Positions 14,951 to 28,334 are shown, counted from the stretch's first letter. The stretch is 64,000 nucleotides of DNA from Gorsachius magnificus (GCA_034008185.1 CM067084.1:20178885-20242884), one strand, 5' to 3'. A program made the numbers and translations. Notes: generated by a model not told the origin, from the letters alone.

Positions 14951-17900
14951 TCAATGCTTGGTAATGGTCAGGAAGCAGAGTCACAAACTGGAAACAGAAT
15001 GAATATATTCTGCACTTTTCCAAGAGTTACTCTTTTTGTTAAAGTGTTATTAAGGTCAGAAATAATGACAGCTACCCTCACAGTGGGCTTAAGTGGTGTG
15101 GAAGGGAACAACTAGGGTATATTTCAATAGGTTACCTTAGACAGTCTCTGGGGGAATAACAATCAGGTCCGATACAACGTGCCGTGAAGGGTAACAGGTC
15201 TGCAAAGCTGAGCTACTTGATGCCAATCTAGAGCTAGGCAAGCAATCTGAAACCAGCTTTTACACTAACTGCAGCTGGGGAAAAGGAGAATTGAATTGGC
15301 ACCAGTCCCACAAAACACGCATTTCGGTATTATAGCCAGCTGTAGCCCTGTTACTTCACCAGCCTTTCAGCGTGCAGTTTTCACGTTACGGCTAAGCTGA
15401 AGTAATGGGCAGGCAATGCTGGAAAGGGGAGTCGTGCTTCTCCCTCACATCCTCACCACCTGGCTGTGGCTTCTGGAGGCATCAGAAGTAGCTCTCATCT
15501 GACCCCTACTGCAAGCACGTAGGTAAGGGCAGATTTCCACCAGCAAACACAAGCGCTCAGCAGTGGACTGGCTTAACTAACATGAAACCCACTGCCCAGG
15601 ATTCCCATTTCACCACTGCTTCCAGTCAACTACTCTGCAAGGGGCAGACCTGTGGTCCTCTTCGCCTGCTGCAGCCACTTCCCTTGCACTGGCAGGAGCA
15701 CCCACACCCGCGGGTGATGAGCTCAGAGACCCAACCCCATCCGATAAGCACAAAGATCAAAATAATGTGCTTGGTGGTTGGACGGGGCTCTGAGCAACCT
15801 GATCCAGTTGAAATGTCCTGCTCGCTGCAAGGGGGTTGGACTAGATGACCTTTAAAGGTCCCTTCCAACCCAAACTATTCTATGATTCTATAAACAGTAT
15901 TCCTTCCCATAGCAGGTGCCTAGCCTTCTCTTCCTCTTGCTGTCAAACCTTGCACTTCTTCCCCTTGGCATGTGGGAAAAACTCAGGCTCCAACTGGGTT
16001 TGGCATTTGCTGTCCTTCAGAAACCAGTGGTGCCTCTCAACCACTCATTTTTACAGCAAGAGCCACTACTTAATCTCAAGCAGCAGAAAGAAAGAAATTA
16101 TTTAATATCCTTTGTTTTGAGAGACAGTTTGTATGGTTGTCTAATTATCCAGAAGGCACCTTATCCTCAAGGGGACCCACCCTCTCCAGCTCCCCAGCAG
16201 CTGGCCAAAATCAGCCAGCTCCCCACCAGCAAGGGCCAGGATTGCCATGGCAATTTATCCCCTGACAGAATGACAGTCACGTCTTGTCTGGTCATGGTTG
16301 CTTTTCATCTTCTGATTCCCACCACATGGATTAAAATAGGCAGCACCAAGACTGAATCAGGAACTCATAAGTGACACCGGTACAGAGCCAAGTGGCATTT
16401 GTCACCCATAATTTTACTTTTTTGCTCATTTTTCTTGTGTTTCCTCCTGCCCCATCCTTTCACATAGTTTAAAGCCATATGACTGGTTACAGGATTTCAG
16501 CTTGCATGCGTACTTCAGAGCAAAACCGCATTATATCACTATTTTCTGTATTAAAATAGACAGCTATAACGATGCTGCATTGCCACAGCAGAACATTCAT
16601 TACAGATACCTGCATGCCAATGTGTAAAAGCTAGCGCATAAGCTGTTTCTGAGAAGCAGTAAGTTAACATCTTGTATACTCCACATGCTTGCCTGTAACA
16701 CCTTCCCACTGCCTCAAACAAGAAACACACTCAGAGACAAGTTTGATCTTTCAATTCTGCCTTTATTTTTCTGAAAACTAGCACTTCTCTTGAGTGGTTC
16801 CTGACTCCTGCTATTTCTCACTAAGTGTTGCTCAGCAGCTTGTCATGAGTTACTTTTCCCCACATCATTTATGCATCCCAAGCAAAAAATAAAGACGCAT
16901 AAGAGCAAAGAAGCAGGTGTTTGGAAAACCAAAATAAATTTCTTTGGCAACATCCATGTAGTAGATACTTTCAGCTAAACTATCCTTATAGGCACAATTG
17001 CAATTGTACACAATCAGCTTTTGAGGCAGTATATGAGAATGAGAGAACCCTTCTTCTCTTTTTTCTTTCCCAAAAGAGGTGTCTGGATGCCAGGCACTGT
17101 CTTTGACTCTTTAAACCCATTGCCAACAAGGAAAAAGGGGGGGTTGTATGCATTCCCCCCACCACCGACGACCCTAGCTTGGCTGGTAGGACGGCCCAAT
17201 GACAAAGGCATTATTTTAGGACTCAGAAGATCAGGTACAAACCTTTGCCGCAGCCTCCCTGCATACCTTTGGCCAATCGCCTCATCCTTCTGTAAAGAAC
17301 GGCGGTAATTGCCAGAATGCTGAGCAAACAAACTGGGGCTGCTTTTACACTGAGCCACAGACACAGGGTGAAAATTCCTGACCTGCCACCCGCCAAGCTT
17401 AATCAAGAATTAGAAATGGTTAATCAGTGCAGTTAACTCGGTACGGTACTGAGATTAAGACACGTTACAGAGTGACTAGAGGCAGGTTTAGTGAATCCAG
17501 AGACAATCTCAGCATTGCTGCATAGTGCTACACTGCCAACCTGTGCTATCGGGATGCTCTGCGCTATACATCACCACGGAGGATGTAAAACTGAGTTTAA
17601 CTGGAGCAAGTCCTCCATGCCATAAAGTTCACAGTCATGTTTCATCCTCAACTACAACGCAACCCAGCTCAGCATCACAGCTCTGAGAAAAAGGGCAGCG
17701 GCGTGTGCAGTGGCAGCCAACCATCATCGAACTATTGGAAGCGTTACAATTAAAGCACAGTCTGATGCTGCCAGAGACTGCACCCCAGACTGCTAACAAG
17801 CTCATCTCTGTGCAAAATTGTAGTTATGTGCTTTTTAGAGTAGTGCCCTTTTCTTGGGGAAAGAGTGACACTTAGTGATAATCAGCAACCAGCAGCGAGA

Positions 17901-19780
17901 CGGCCCCCAGGTGCAGTTTGCCACTTGGGTTCATCGTGACAGAGATTTCTAGGGACCCCTGCTCCGAGTGCTTCACCTCCCAGGATGGGACCACCCAGCT
18001 CTTAGCTCTCCGATGAGGGCAAGTTTCAACATCTCCTCAGAATGCGTCGCAAAGTCCACACCAGCTTTCTCCGAGGTTGGCAGAGCAGTTGCTAGCCACA
18101 GAAATAGACATGCAGAAAAAGCTTCGTATATTTAGAAGAAAAGCAGAGAACACTAATTTAAAAGGTAGCAAGGTGGGGAGGAGGAGGCAAGTCAGCTTCC
18201 CTGTAAAGTTTAGTATGATCCCAGGGATGAACTAGTTAGATTAGGTCCTTAGAAGCTCTGTAAACATCACAAGGCTCAGGACAGGAGCCTTCTGAAGAGG
18301 AGAACAGTGTTCCTGAGTTACCAGCTGCCTTGTCTATCAGAAGCACAGGTGCTCCCAACTGGGAAGCCACCGAGTCTTCTTCAGAGCTTAACTCAAGCAT
18401 ATAATAATGCTCAGCTACTCCTCCAACTGCTCCCACTAGCAAACGAGTTACCTAGACACTCAAGAATTTATTTAGCAACATTACAAATGGGCTTTGCATC
18501 TTTTGCTTTTGGTGTTTACCCACTGCTGAGCAACAGGAGAGGCTGCCACATTCTTGTGGGAAGAAAATGGCGCCCAGAAAACCAGAGGCGGCCGCCTACC
18601 TTCGGGGTGTAGCCATAGCTAAGTCTAACGCGAATGGTTTAGGTACCAGAGGCCTGACAAAGTCACTGGAAACATTGGCGTCCGAGTTACATCCCCAGCT
18701 GTACTGAGCTGCCATAGGTCAGTTCGTTGCTCGCTTTGGGAATCAGGTAGGCATGCAGAGCACCCTGCTCGACAGGCCTTTGGAGTCAGTCACCCTTTCA
18801 TGTTAGGGACATCAAACCCCGCCAGAAGACAGCCAGAAGCGCAATTATGGTAAAGAGCAGGGGAAGGGAAAAAAGCTGGCTCTGCCTCAGTGCTAACTCC
18901 ACTTTGTTTTCTTTTCCCACCAGGCAGCCCGCTCCCTATATTCCTGAACAAGGCCACCATGCAAAGGCCAGGCTGGCCTGAGACTCGGGCAGCCGCGAAA
19001 GCAGTCTTCACCCACACAGCAAACTGCAATGATTCGGGCATCCCCGGCACCTCTGCTTCCCAAATCAAAAGGTAAACTATATTTTCTCTATTAGAAACAA
19101 ACCTGAAGAATTAAAGCGCTTGCACCATGACTGTAGTGCCCTTACACAAGCCAGTCCCTTACAGAGGGCAGGAGGAGCTGATGGTTCGGAAACATGATTT
19201 TTAATTTCACCTTGCTCATGGCGTGGCCATGTTTCAAGGTCAAAAAAGTTGCATGTTCCAGGGAATCTCAAGTAGTTCAACAAAAAAATGCTTAATTCAA
19301 CACCCCCCCCCCATAGTTTTCAAAGCTAAACTGAACAATTTTAGGAGACTAACAGGGCCTATGTAGATTTTCAAAAGAAAAAAAAAAGGGTGATACAATA
19401 CTGTAGAAAATGGAAAATTAAAACATTTATGTGATAGTAATGTGCAGAAAAGAGGAAAAAACTCCCTAGTCTCATTTTGCCTAGGGAAAAAAAAAAAAAA
19501 AGAGATGAGGCAGTAAAATAAAGCTAAAATGGTAGTAAAACCTAAGGACCTATTTGTTGTATACAGGGTTGGAATGCAAACCAATGAAAGGGAAAACATT
19601 TCTGCCAGCCAAATATCCCAGCCCTTGACCCCACAGCACAACCTTATCAGATGGCACCACCACTCCCTGGGAAGATCTCAAGCAGACCTAAGTATCACTT
19701 CATATTTCCACATCCGCAAGCATTTCCCTGCCCATAGGAGCAGGAGCTTGCTTTCTTGGTGGGAAACTCCTTCCTCAGGG
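14951..19780. other. Gene-free DNA between CR1 fragments
   Basis: Apart from the CR1 tail at 15789-15893, nothing is recognised. A 130-codon minus frame at 17014-17406 overlaps a 95-codon plus frame and resembles no known protein. A C-rich run lies near 17152-17165 and a run of about ten C near 19302-19312. Confidence 0.6.
15789..15893 (+). mobile_element. CR1 LINE 3'-end fragment
   Basis: About 105 bp on the plus strand: GAGCAACCTGATCCAG, GGTTGGACTAGATGACC, CCCTTCCAACCCAAAC and the terminal TTCTATGATTCTAT. This is the 3' UTR tail of CR1 only, in the opposite orientation to the CR1 copies on either side. Confidence 0.9.
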
Positions 19781-20935
19781 GAATCATAGAATCATAGAAT
19801 GTTTTGGGTTGGAAGGGACCCCTAGAGGTCATCTAGTCCAACCCCCCTGCAGTGAGCAGGGACACCACTAACTAGATCAGGTTGCTCAGAGCCCCATCCA
19901 ACCTGGCCTTGAATGTTCCCAGGGATGGGGCCTCCACCACCTCTCTGGGCAACCCCTTCCAGTGTTTCACCACCCTCGTTGTAAAGAATTTCCTCCTTAT
20001 ATCCAGTCTAAACCTACCCTGCTTCTGTTTAAAACCATTACCCCTTGTCCTGTCACAGCTGGCCCTACTAAAAAGATTATCCCCATCTTTCCTAGAGGCC
20101 CCCTTTAGGTACTGAAAGGTCATAATCGGGTCTCCCCGCAGCCTTCTCTTCTCCAGGCTGAACAAGCCGAACTCTCTCAGCCTGTCCTCATAGGAGAGGT
20201 GCTCCAGCCCTCGGATCATTTTTGTAGCCCTCCTCTGGACCCGCTCCAACAGTTCCATGTCCTTCTTGTGCTGAGGGCTCCAGAGCTGGACGCAGTACTG
20301 CAGGTGAGGTCTCACCAGCGCAGAGTAGAGGGGCAGAATCACCTCCCTCAACCTGCTGGCCACGCTTCTCCTGATGCAGCCCAGGGTACGGTTGGCCTTC
20401 TGGGCTGCCAGCGCACATTGCCAGCTCATGTCCAGCTTTTCATCCACCAGCACGCCCAAGTCCCTCTCGGCAGGGCTGCTCTCGATCCTTTCTTCCCCCA
20501 GCCTGTACTGATACTGGGGGTTACCCCGACCCAGGTGCAGGACCTTGCACTTGGCCTTGTTGAACCTCATGAGGTTCACACAGGCCCACCTCTCCAGCCT
20601 GTCCAGGTCTCTCTGGATGACATCCCGTCCTTCTGGTGTGTCAACCACACCACTCAGTTTGGTGTCGTCCGCAAACTTGCTGAGGGTGCATTCGATCTCA
20701 CTGTCTAAGTCATTGATGAATATATTAAACAGCACCGGTCCCAGTACGGACCCCTGAGGGACACCACTCGTCACCGGTCTCCATCTGGATATCGAGCCAT
20801 TGACCACTACCCTCTGGATGCGGCCATCCAGCCAGTTCCTTATCCACTGAACAGTCCACCCATCAAATCCATAGCTCTCCAATTTAGAGAGAAGGATGTT
20901 GTGGGGGACCATGTCAAAGGCTTTGCAGCCTGCTC
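19781..20935 (-). mobile_element. CR1 LINE fragment with open reverse-transcriptase frame
   Basis: 5'-truncated CR1 of about 1.15 kb on the minus strand, with the tail ATTCTATGATTCTATG at 19786-19801. The frame 20912-19872 is open for 346 codons. It carries the reverse transcriptase motifs [20 protein letters not shown] and FADDTKL (the catalytic xxDD box), then [36 protein letters not shown] and the C-terminal [15 protein letters not shown]. Upstream sequence (endonuclease and N-terminal RT) is absent; CR1 similarity stops near 20935. The missing 5' part makes it non-autonomous, but the unbroken frame suggests a fairly recent insertion. Confidence 0.95.
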
Positions 20936-22734
20936 TCTCTCAAACACCATTTTGCCAGATCACAGTGGAATCTCTCTTGTAGCTCTGAACGGAAGAAATC
21001 CAGTTTATGAGATTATATTTATTTTTAAATGCTTGACTGTCACTCCTAAGCCCTTCGGCCTTGTGGTGACCTTTAGGATTTTGAGACAAGATGCTACTCA
21101 TACTGCTTAAACTGTTTTAGCTTTGGGATTGTGCCAGGCAGACAACTGACTGCAACTATTATAAGAGTCATTTTCTAGCATGTGGGATTACTAACATGTG
21201 GCCACTTAAGCTAATTTTATACAGGATCGGAAGCCTTATAGGTCACAGTCTCATGGTTTGTCACTCAGCTGCATGCCCTTTATGTCCAAAATCCTGTTTC
21301 GTACATTTAGTCATGCTCCCTTCAACCATATATGTACGGAAAACCAAAGAATGTGGTGCATGGATAATTAGCAGAAAGCTGTGCTATGTTCGAGGACTTC
21401 TTCACTCAGAGAGAAAGGGAGGGAGAAAGACTGGCAGAATTTTGGCACAAGACTTAGTTACTTTGTGATATAGTTCATGTTTACTTACACCTGCTGTAGC
21501 CTCGAACTCATTACACATTGGGAGAAGCTCTTCATTGACTCCATGATCCTCCTTGCTGTTTATATAAGAGGGAAAATGGTTAACTCAGTGGTTCACCATT
21601 AGTATTTGTATTATTTCAGGTCACATCCTTTGAACAAATCACAGAATTTGACTGCGGAGTTTGTGAGTTTTTCAAATCTATGTAATATTTTCTCTTTTGC
21701 AGCTGTCAGTTTTAATAGCTCCTTGGCAGCCCTCTCAGCCATACCACGTATTTATTAATGCAGGTCTCCACCCTTTCCCAGTCTTGGCCACTTTATTCCC
21801 GTCAGCCTGTGCATCTGCCTCTTGCTAACCTGCCACAGTCCCAATCATATGAATTCTGAAAGAGATTGGCCAAGTGTCCTTTAGAAAAAAGTTAAACCAG
21901 TTGATATGACCAACAGCTTAACTACAGTTTTTTAAAAGTAGTGAAGTCAGAGCAGAGGAGCTTCATGGAGCCTTACAAAGCCTGGGTGGAAGCCCAGGTT
22001 GCTGCCCTGCGAAACCACTAGGCCAATCCAACGGCCCACAAGTCTCAAAGACATCAGGAGTCGGAGCAGCCTCTCTCCTCTCCTCTCTTGTTCCTAGCTG
22101 AGGGGTCCCATCTCTTCCCTTCCCCTTACACTAGCACTTACCGGAACCAAATTGAACTTGTTAGCCCAGCAGATGACTGTCAGCAGCTTTTTTTTCTGCA
22201 AACTTGCCGCACCTGGGTATGAGTGATTCAATGAGCAACAGAGCAAGCCACAGCATAAACAACTTGCAGAGGCAGTTTGACGGGAGGAAACACTGGACAG
22301 GGTAATGGGATCTTCCCTTGTTATAGGGGTTAGCTATTAAGTTGTTCCAAGCCTTCTCATGAAAACACAGAAAGAGGGAGGCAGCTACGCAACTTGGCAA
22401 GAAGAGAGCTGCAGTAAGGTTACAGTTCACCACAGCATCATCATATGATGTACCTTCCACACTAAAAAACTTTCATTCTCACAAACACCAAATCCGGTTA
22501 AGCTCTGTAACAGGCCACCATTTGTGCAGGAGTGCTAACAGGAGCACAAATTACACAGGAGTCATAGTAGACAACACAACAGACATTTCTCCTTACTTCA
22601 AGTGTATGCACACAAGCATTTAGCACCTTTGAGCATGAAAAAAATAAGTAATATATTTCCAAATGCTCCAGAGTCAATAATTACTGCAGCCAGACCAGAA
22701 AGCCAGAAGCTGTATTAGGAGCACTGTGAAAAGT
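20936..22734. other. Gene-free DNA between two CR1 fragments
   Basis: Unique-looking sequence. No coding exon, RNA gene or repeat boundary was recognised beyond the flanking CR1 copies. Confidence 0.6.
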
Positions 22735-24360
22735 CATAGAATCATTAGGGTTGGAAAAGACCTTCAAGATCATCAAGTCCAAACATCAACCCAACACCAC
22801 CATGCCTACTAAACCATGTCCCAAAAGTGCCATGTCTACACATTTTGACTCCACCACCACTCTGGGCAGCCCGTTCCAATGCTTGACCACTCTTTCAGTA
22901 AAGAAATTTTTCCTAATATCCAATCTAAACCTCCCCTGGCACAACTTGAGGTCATTTCCCCTCGTCCTATTGCTTGTTACTTGGGAGAAGAGACCAACAC
23001 CCACCTCATTACAACCTCCTGTCAGGCAGTTGTAGAGGGCAATAAGGTCTCCCCTCAGCCTCCTCTTCTCCAGACTAAACAACCCCAGTTCCCTCAGCCA
23101 CTCCTCATCAGACTTGTGCGCCAGACCAGCTTTGTTGCTCTCCTCTGGACATGTTCCAGCGCCTCAATGTCCTTCTTGTAGTGAGGGGCCCAAAACTCAA
23201 CACAGTATTCGAGGTGCGGCCTTACCAGTGTGGAGTAGAGGGGCACGATCACTGCCCTAATCCTGCTGGCCACACTATTCCTGATACAAGCCAGGATGCT
23301 GTTGGCCCTCTTGGCCACCTGGGCACACTGCTGGCTCATATTCAGATGGCTCTCAGCCAACACGCCCATGCCCTTTTCTGCCAAGCAGCTTTCCAGCCAT
23401 TCTCCCCCAAGCCTGTAGTGTTGCATGGGGTGATTGTGACCAAAGTGCAGGACCTGGCCCTTAGCCTTGGTGAACCTCATACAACTGGCCACAGCCCATT
23501 GATCCAGCCTGTACAGGTCCCTCCGCAGAGCCTCCCTACACTCGAGGAGATCAACACCTCCACCCAATTTGGTGTCATCTGCAAACTGGGGGTGCACTCA
23601 ATCCCCTCATCCAGGTCATTGATAAAGATATTAAACAGAGCTGGCCCCAACACTGAGCGCTGGGGAACATCACTTGTGACTGGCTGCCAGCTGGGTTTAA
23701 CTCCACCACAACTCTCTTGGCTCAGCCATCCAGCCAGTTTTTTACCCAGCAAAGAGTACACATGTCTAAGCAATGAGCTGCCAGCTTCTCTAGGAGAATG
23801 CTGTGGGAAATGGTGTCAAAGGCTTTGCTAAAGTCTCGGTAGACAACATCCACAGCCTCTCCCTCATCCACTAGGAGGGTCACCTGGTCATAGGAGGAGA
23901 TCAGGTTGGTCAGGCAGGACCTGCCTTTCATGAAGCCGCGCTGGCTGGGCCTGATCCCCTGGTTGTCCTGCACATGCCTGGTGAGCACACTCAGGATGAA
24001 AACCTTCCCCGGTACTGAAGTCAGGCTGACAGGACTGTACTTCCCTGAGTCTTCCTTCTGGCCTTGCGAACTTGTGAGTGTCCAGGTGGTACAGCAGGTC
24101 ATTAACTGCTTCCCCCCTGGATTATGGGGGGTTTACTCTGTTCTTCATCCCCATCTTCCAGCTCAGGGGGCTGAGTACCTTGGGGATAACTGGGCTGACT
24201 ATTAAAGACTGAGGGAAGGGTGGCATTAAGTACCTCAGCCTTTTCCTCAGCCCCCCTATATCCAATGAAGGATGGAGATTCTCAATGCCAATCTTCCTGG
24301 GCTTTTGTTTTATTTCCAGTCTTGGTAACCTTACCAACAAGCAAACCTCAAACATTTCAG
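22735..24360 (-). mobile_element. CR1 LINE fragment, older, frameshifted and internally deleted
   Basis: Minus-strand CR1 with a 3' tail at 22735-22800. Pieces of ORF2 are spread over different frames: [19 protein letters not shown] (22786-23082), [15 protein letters not shown] and the following region (23094-23597), [15 protein letters not shown] (23477-23773), and the RT palm start with KYSPVSLTSVPGKV and [19 protein letters not shown] (23722-24102). Near 24060-24100, DLLYHLDTH-like sequence joins directly to KEDSGKYSPVSL, so the intervening RT part is deleted. The upper limit is approximate. It is inactive. Confidence 0.9.
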
Positions 24361-25019
24361 TCTACAGGTAAGAAGTGCTTACACCCTACAAATCAGACTA
24401 CACCTCAGACCTGTTCAAAGATGTTCAGCATAGTTACAGTTGATCGTCTCTTCTCCATTTTTCTGTTGTAAATAAGGACTTTCCAGTAAGCTGCAGAATA
24501 CTAAATAGAAATTCAGGTCATGGAGAGTTTGACACAAATTGAAGACTTTTTTTTTTTTAAATGAATTCGCATGCATCAAGTCCATCAACCAATTCATAAG
24601 CTAGTAGACACAACATGTCACTCATTCCTGTTCTGTTGAGCAATTTTTTAAATTGAATGTAACAGTGACACATTTTTCAGATAGCTCAAGTGCATATGAA
24701 GAGAGCCAAGTACCAGCCACACAGGCGTGTGGAACCTCTGCAGGACCTAACAGTCAGTGTCTTCACTTCCCATTATTTTTTTGCAGTTAGTTTTCACACT
24801 TTAAGAGCTCCTGTTTACATATATAAGTGGGATAAAACTTCCAAAGACACTCGTAGTGTTCAATCAGACTCCAAATTTTGTGATGCCTTCCTGATAGGCA
24901 TTTCTTGCAACACTTACTCTACTAATGGGTTATCAGATGTCCACACACTATTAGATCTCAGCTAAAACAATAAGAACAGTTATTTCAGAAATAAGTTTTA
25001 AAAAGGAAGATACAAAATA
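24361..25019. other. Spacer between FNIP2 3' end and CR1
   Basis: AT-rich sequence with a T-run at 24548-24558. It could still belong to a longer FNIP2 3' UTR; no clear downstream poly(A) signal on the minus strand was noted. Confidence 0.5.
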
Positions 25020-25042
25020 CCACTTACATTCATTTCAGAAAG

Positions 25043-25048
25043 TTTATT
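25043..25048 (-). terminator. FNIP2: Candidate distal poly(A) signal AATAAA of FNIP2
   Basis: TTTATT on the plus strand reads AATAAA on the transcript strand. Cleavage would be expected 10-30 nt further on, around 25013-25033. It is the last canonical hexamer noticed before the CR1-rich flank. It has not been checked against transcripts. Confidence 0.45.
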
Positions 25049-25357
25049 GCACCAAATGCCGCAAAGAAATAGACCAAAATGATAGCATACATAAACAGCT
25101 ATAAGAAAAAAAAACCCATGTAGTTTGACATTGGTATTCAGTCATTCCTAAAAAAGCCTATGCTCTCCAAACATGCAATAGCAACACACGTATTTTTCTA
25201 CTATGGAAAACCTGCTATGTATGTCAAATTAGCCCACTTGACCTCAAAAAAAAAAGTCTAGAGTATATTCAGCAGTTCAGACTCAATTTTGATTTGGGTT
25301 CTCTTAACTGAAGTAGAAGTTATACTTGAGGGATAAGTGATCATTTTGTGTAAACTT

Positions 25358-25365
25358 TATATACA
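25358..25365 (-). promoter_or_regulatory. Candidate Pumilio element (UGUAUAUA)
   Basis: TATATACA on the plus strand gives UGUAUAUA on the FNIP2 transcript, matching the UGUANAUA consensus bound by PUM1/PUM2. It lies near the distal end of the predicted UTR. Confidence 0.35.
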
Positions 25366-26048
25366 AGAATTTGGTGTGTCTGAAAAGGGTTTTTGACTTT
25401 AAAAATAAAGATGCATACAGTAGGGAGTGGGGGGGAAAAAAATATCAATCTAACTCTGGAAGATGCCACGTGAAATGCGAATTATAGAATCAGTGTCTAT
25501 TCATTTCTTTTGGGCAGAAGAAAGTTGTATACATTAGTTCCAAGAGTACCTACTTCAATTAAAATGTTTAATCTTGATATCATTTGGGGGTTAAAGAGTT
25601 AATTTAGATTAAATACTACAATTTTGCAGTTCATTCCTCCCCTCTGTGTATGAAGGTTCAGTCTTGCCTGAAAAAAAAAGCATACATTCTTTAAATTGCA
25701 CTATGTAAACTGCATTTATGTGGGATTTTGGAAAGACTGTGCACTCCCACTTAACCAAGAAAGTATGTATTTAAGTTTACAAAAAACTACATAATACTGA
25801 TAAAACCAACTTTGGAATATTTGAAAATTAAGCTACATTATCAATTTTAGACACACCTGTACATTCATATCGCTTTTCATCCTATTAAAATAAAAACAGA
25901 AACATGCCCTAAAGATGCCTAACAACACATCTGTAAATACTTACTGCCCTGTCATGCCACACTAATTTACATAAACAGCAAGATGCTACCAAAAACAAGT
26001 TAAAGACTTAGAGTCAAAAAAAGCCCTAGAAGGTGGAATCCTGTCAAC

Positions 26049-26056
26049 TGAGGTAG
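26049..26056 (-). promoter_or_regulatory. Candidate let-7 microRNA target site in FNIP2 3' UTR
   Basis: The transcript strand reads UACUACCUCA. This contains the full 8-mer CUACCUCA complementary to the let-7/miR-98 seed and extends complementarity to the first ten bases of let-7 (UGAGGUAGUA). Function depends on the UTR boundary and on conservation, neither of which could be tested. Confidence 0.4.
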
Positions 26057-26615
26057 TACATTTGGTGGAGGGGAAAATATGTGTTTAACTTTCTTTAGTC
26101 TAAAGCCTTTTACAGGTAATAAACAGCTTTCATTTTGGATTTTCTTTCCCCCAAAACTAAAACTGTGAGAACAAGACAGTTCATCATGTAATTTCTGAAG
26201 AGCAGCAAAATGTTAGAGAAAGCAGCAAGAACTATAAAGTTTTAGCCTGGGCTGAAGAAAATCCAGGTGCTTTTGACCATCGGCTCACATGCCACTCATA
26301 GGTTAATTTAATGTCTTGCCAGAAGGCAGATTTTTTTTTTTTTGTTTAAATAGGTGATGTAGTAAAATCAGGTGTTACTGATCATGGTAGTAGTCTTAAA
26401 ATCACTGAATGTCAGCTGACCTTTGACTTCCTTCATACACTCAATGATAACAAAAGCATGTATTTCTATGTTAGCACATATTTCTTTGACGAATTGTCAG
26501 AGAGTCTGTTCAGATAAAAACCCAACTAATATTTTAAGAGAACTGGAATTGACTTTTAGTGAACTCAGCTTCTATTTAAGAGTGACATGAAACAGAGAAA
26601 GTACATGAGGATTTC

Positions 26616-26623
26616 TATATACA
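26616..26623 (-). promoter_or_regulatory. Candidate Pumilio element (UGUAUAUA)
   Basis: Second copy of UGUAUAUA on the transcript strand within the predicted FNIP2 3' UTR. Confidence 0.35.
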
Positions 26624-28334
26624 CTCAGGGAAGTGGTTTCATAGTCTTACACATGCGCACGCACACATTCTCCATCACAGGGGTAGTTTAGGAATATGAC
26701 TTGCTCTATGGTTCTTACTTTGTCTTAACCTTGTAGAACAGAGAATGATACCTGCTAACAGCTATATGCAGAGGTAAGTTTACTTTCCGGCAGACAGAAG
26801 GATTCACAGACCAAAGATATGAAAAGTTTGCTTAACTCTAAGCAGTAGGAGAAAACCTGAACCATAGAAAGATTTCAGCCTTTCTAGGCAGAATCCTAGG
26901 GACAAGTATGAAAATGCGATAAAAGAAACATCTGGAATGTCTGGTCAGAAACCCAGCCTCTAAGGAACAGCTTTGTAAGCATTGTGTCAGAATATTAGAG
27001 TATCCCTCCACTTGGAAACAACCTCTCTTCACAGTAGGTCAGTCTACCTATTTCCCTCAAAAAGCAACACAAGGTTAATAGAGACCCCCATCACATTTAA
27101 ACAACTCACAATGTGCACATTTCAGTATTTCATATCATTCAAAGTTTACTGTAGAAAAGTCCAAACATCAAGGTAGTAGGAAATAAAAACACTTTTAATA
27201 AAAGTGTGTCCCTTCAGTGTTAAAAATCTGTAATCACCAATGAGGAGAACTCACAACCGGTAATCAGGAGTTTCTTATTAGAATTCGCTATTCCCAAGCC
27301 ATTGTGTTGCCAGCAATTTGCTTGCAAGCTGACAGCTTCAGAGACACCTCATTCCTGCTGGCTCACAACAGAGCAGTCCAACATTGAGGTTTCCATTTCT
27401 TTAAGAACATTTGTTTTGATCCTTTGTTCTTTCCTCAGTCTGGTCCACAGTTTCATATCCAGCTTAACAGTGCTTTATGCAATAAAAGTAATTTTTTTTC
27501 TACATTCATGTTATCAACCACATGAAAACAGTAAAATACAAAATTTTATTTTGCTTTCTAGAAACACAGAAGGCCAGTATCAACTAGTGGAGAAGTAGTT
27601 TCTGGTCTCAGAGTAATTAACCTATCAAGGAAAGGCACCCGGATGATAGTTCAAGATTTCTGTAGAATCAAAAAGGGTAATTGCAAACATTCATAGTAAT
27701 ATCAAATACTGGGGTTTGCCCCCTACATTTTATTTTAAACAATGCTCCTCTTTTATTCCTACTTAGAGTGACAACTAGTAGCTGGAAAAAAGTAATACTT
27801 TTGACTGAAGGTTTGGTGGGGGGTTGTCGTCTTTTATTTCCCCGACAAGATTGTCTTCAGTTTGTGCCAATTGCTTGGTAGCACTGGTATCATACAGAAG
27901 TTTGTCAAATTCATACTCCTCGGAAACAGTAATACTTGATGACACCAAGACACAGGTTTAGTTCCCAGGACTACAGTCATACAGAAACTCAAAAGAGTTG
28001 TTGAAGTTGCATCAGCAACAAATGTAAACTTGTAGCAGAAATTCCATAAGGCTTTCCTGCAAAATCCCTATCTCAAAAGTCCATTCCATTCCACTTCTAG
28101 CCATGGGCTGATGTGAATGCCTCCTCATTCAAGCAGAAGCAGCCACAGCTTTCTTAACCGCTTGTCCTTTAAGGGAAAAGTCACATCACCTCATGCACAC
28201 CTCCATTCCCACATAACATTTGGCTGCTGAATCCAGGTTCCTTCTTCTGAGCTGGTCAGTTCTACTATATAAAGTCATGCTTATGCTCTGCAAGAAAATC
28301 ATGTGCCACCTAATACACTTGGGCATAGGAATGC

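Noticed and set aside
17014..17406. 130-codon minus-strand frame
   Set aside because: No similarity recognised, and an equally open frame lies opposite it.
20199..20708. 169-codon plus-strand frame
   Set aside because: It is the antisense shadow of the CR1 reverse-transcriptase frame.
23151..23831. 226-codon plus-strand frame
   Set aside because: It is the antisense of the decayed CR1 at 22735-24360.
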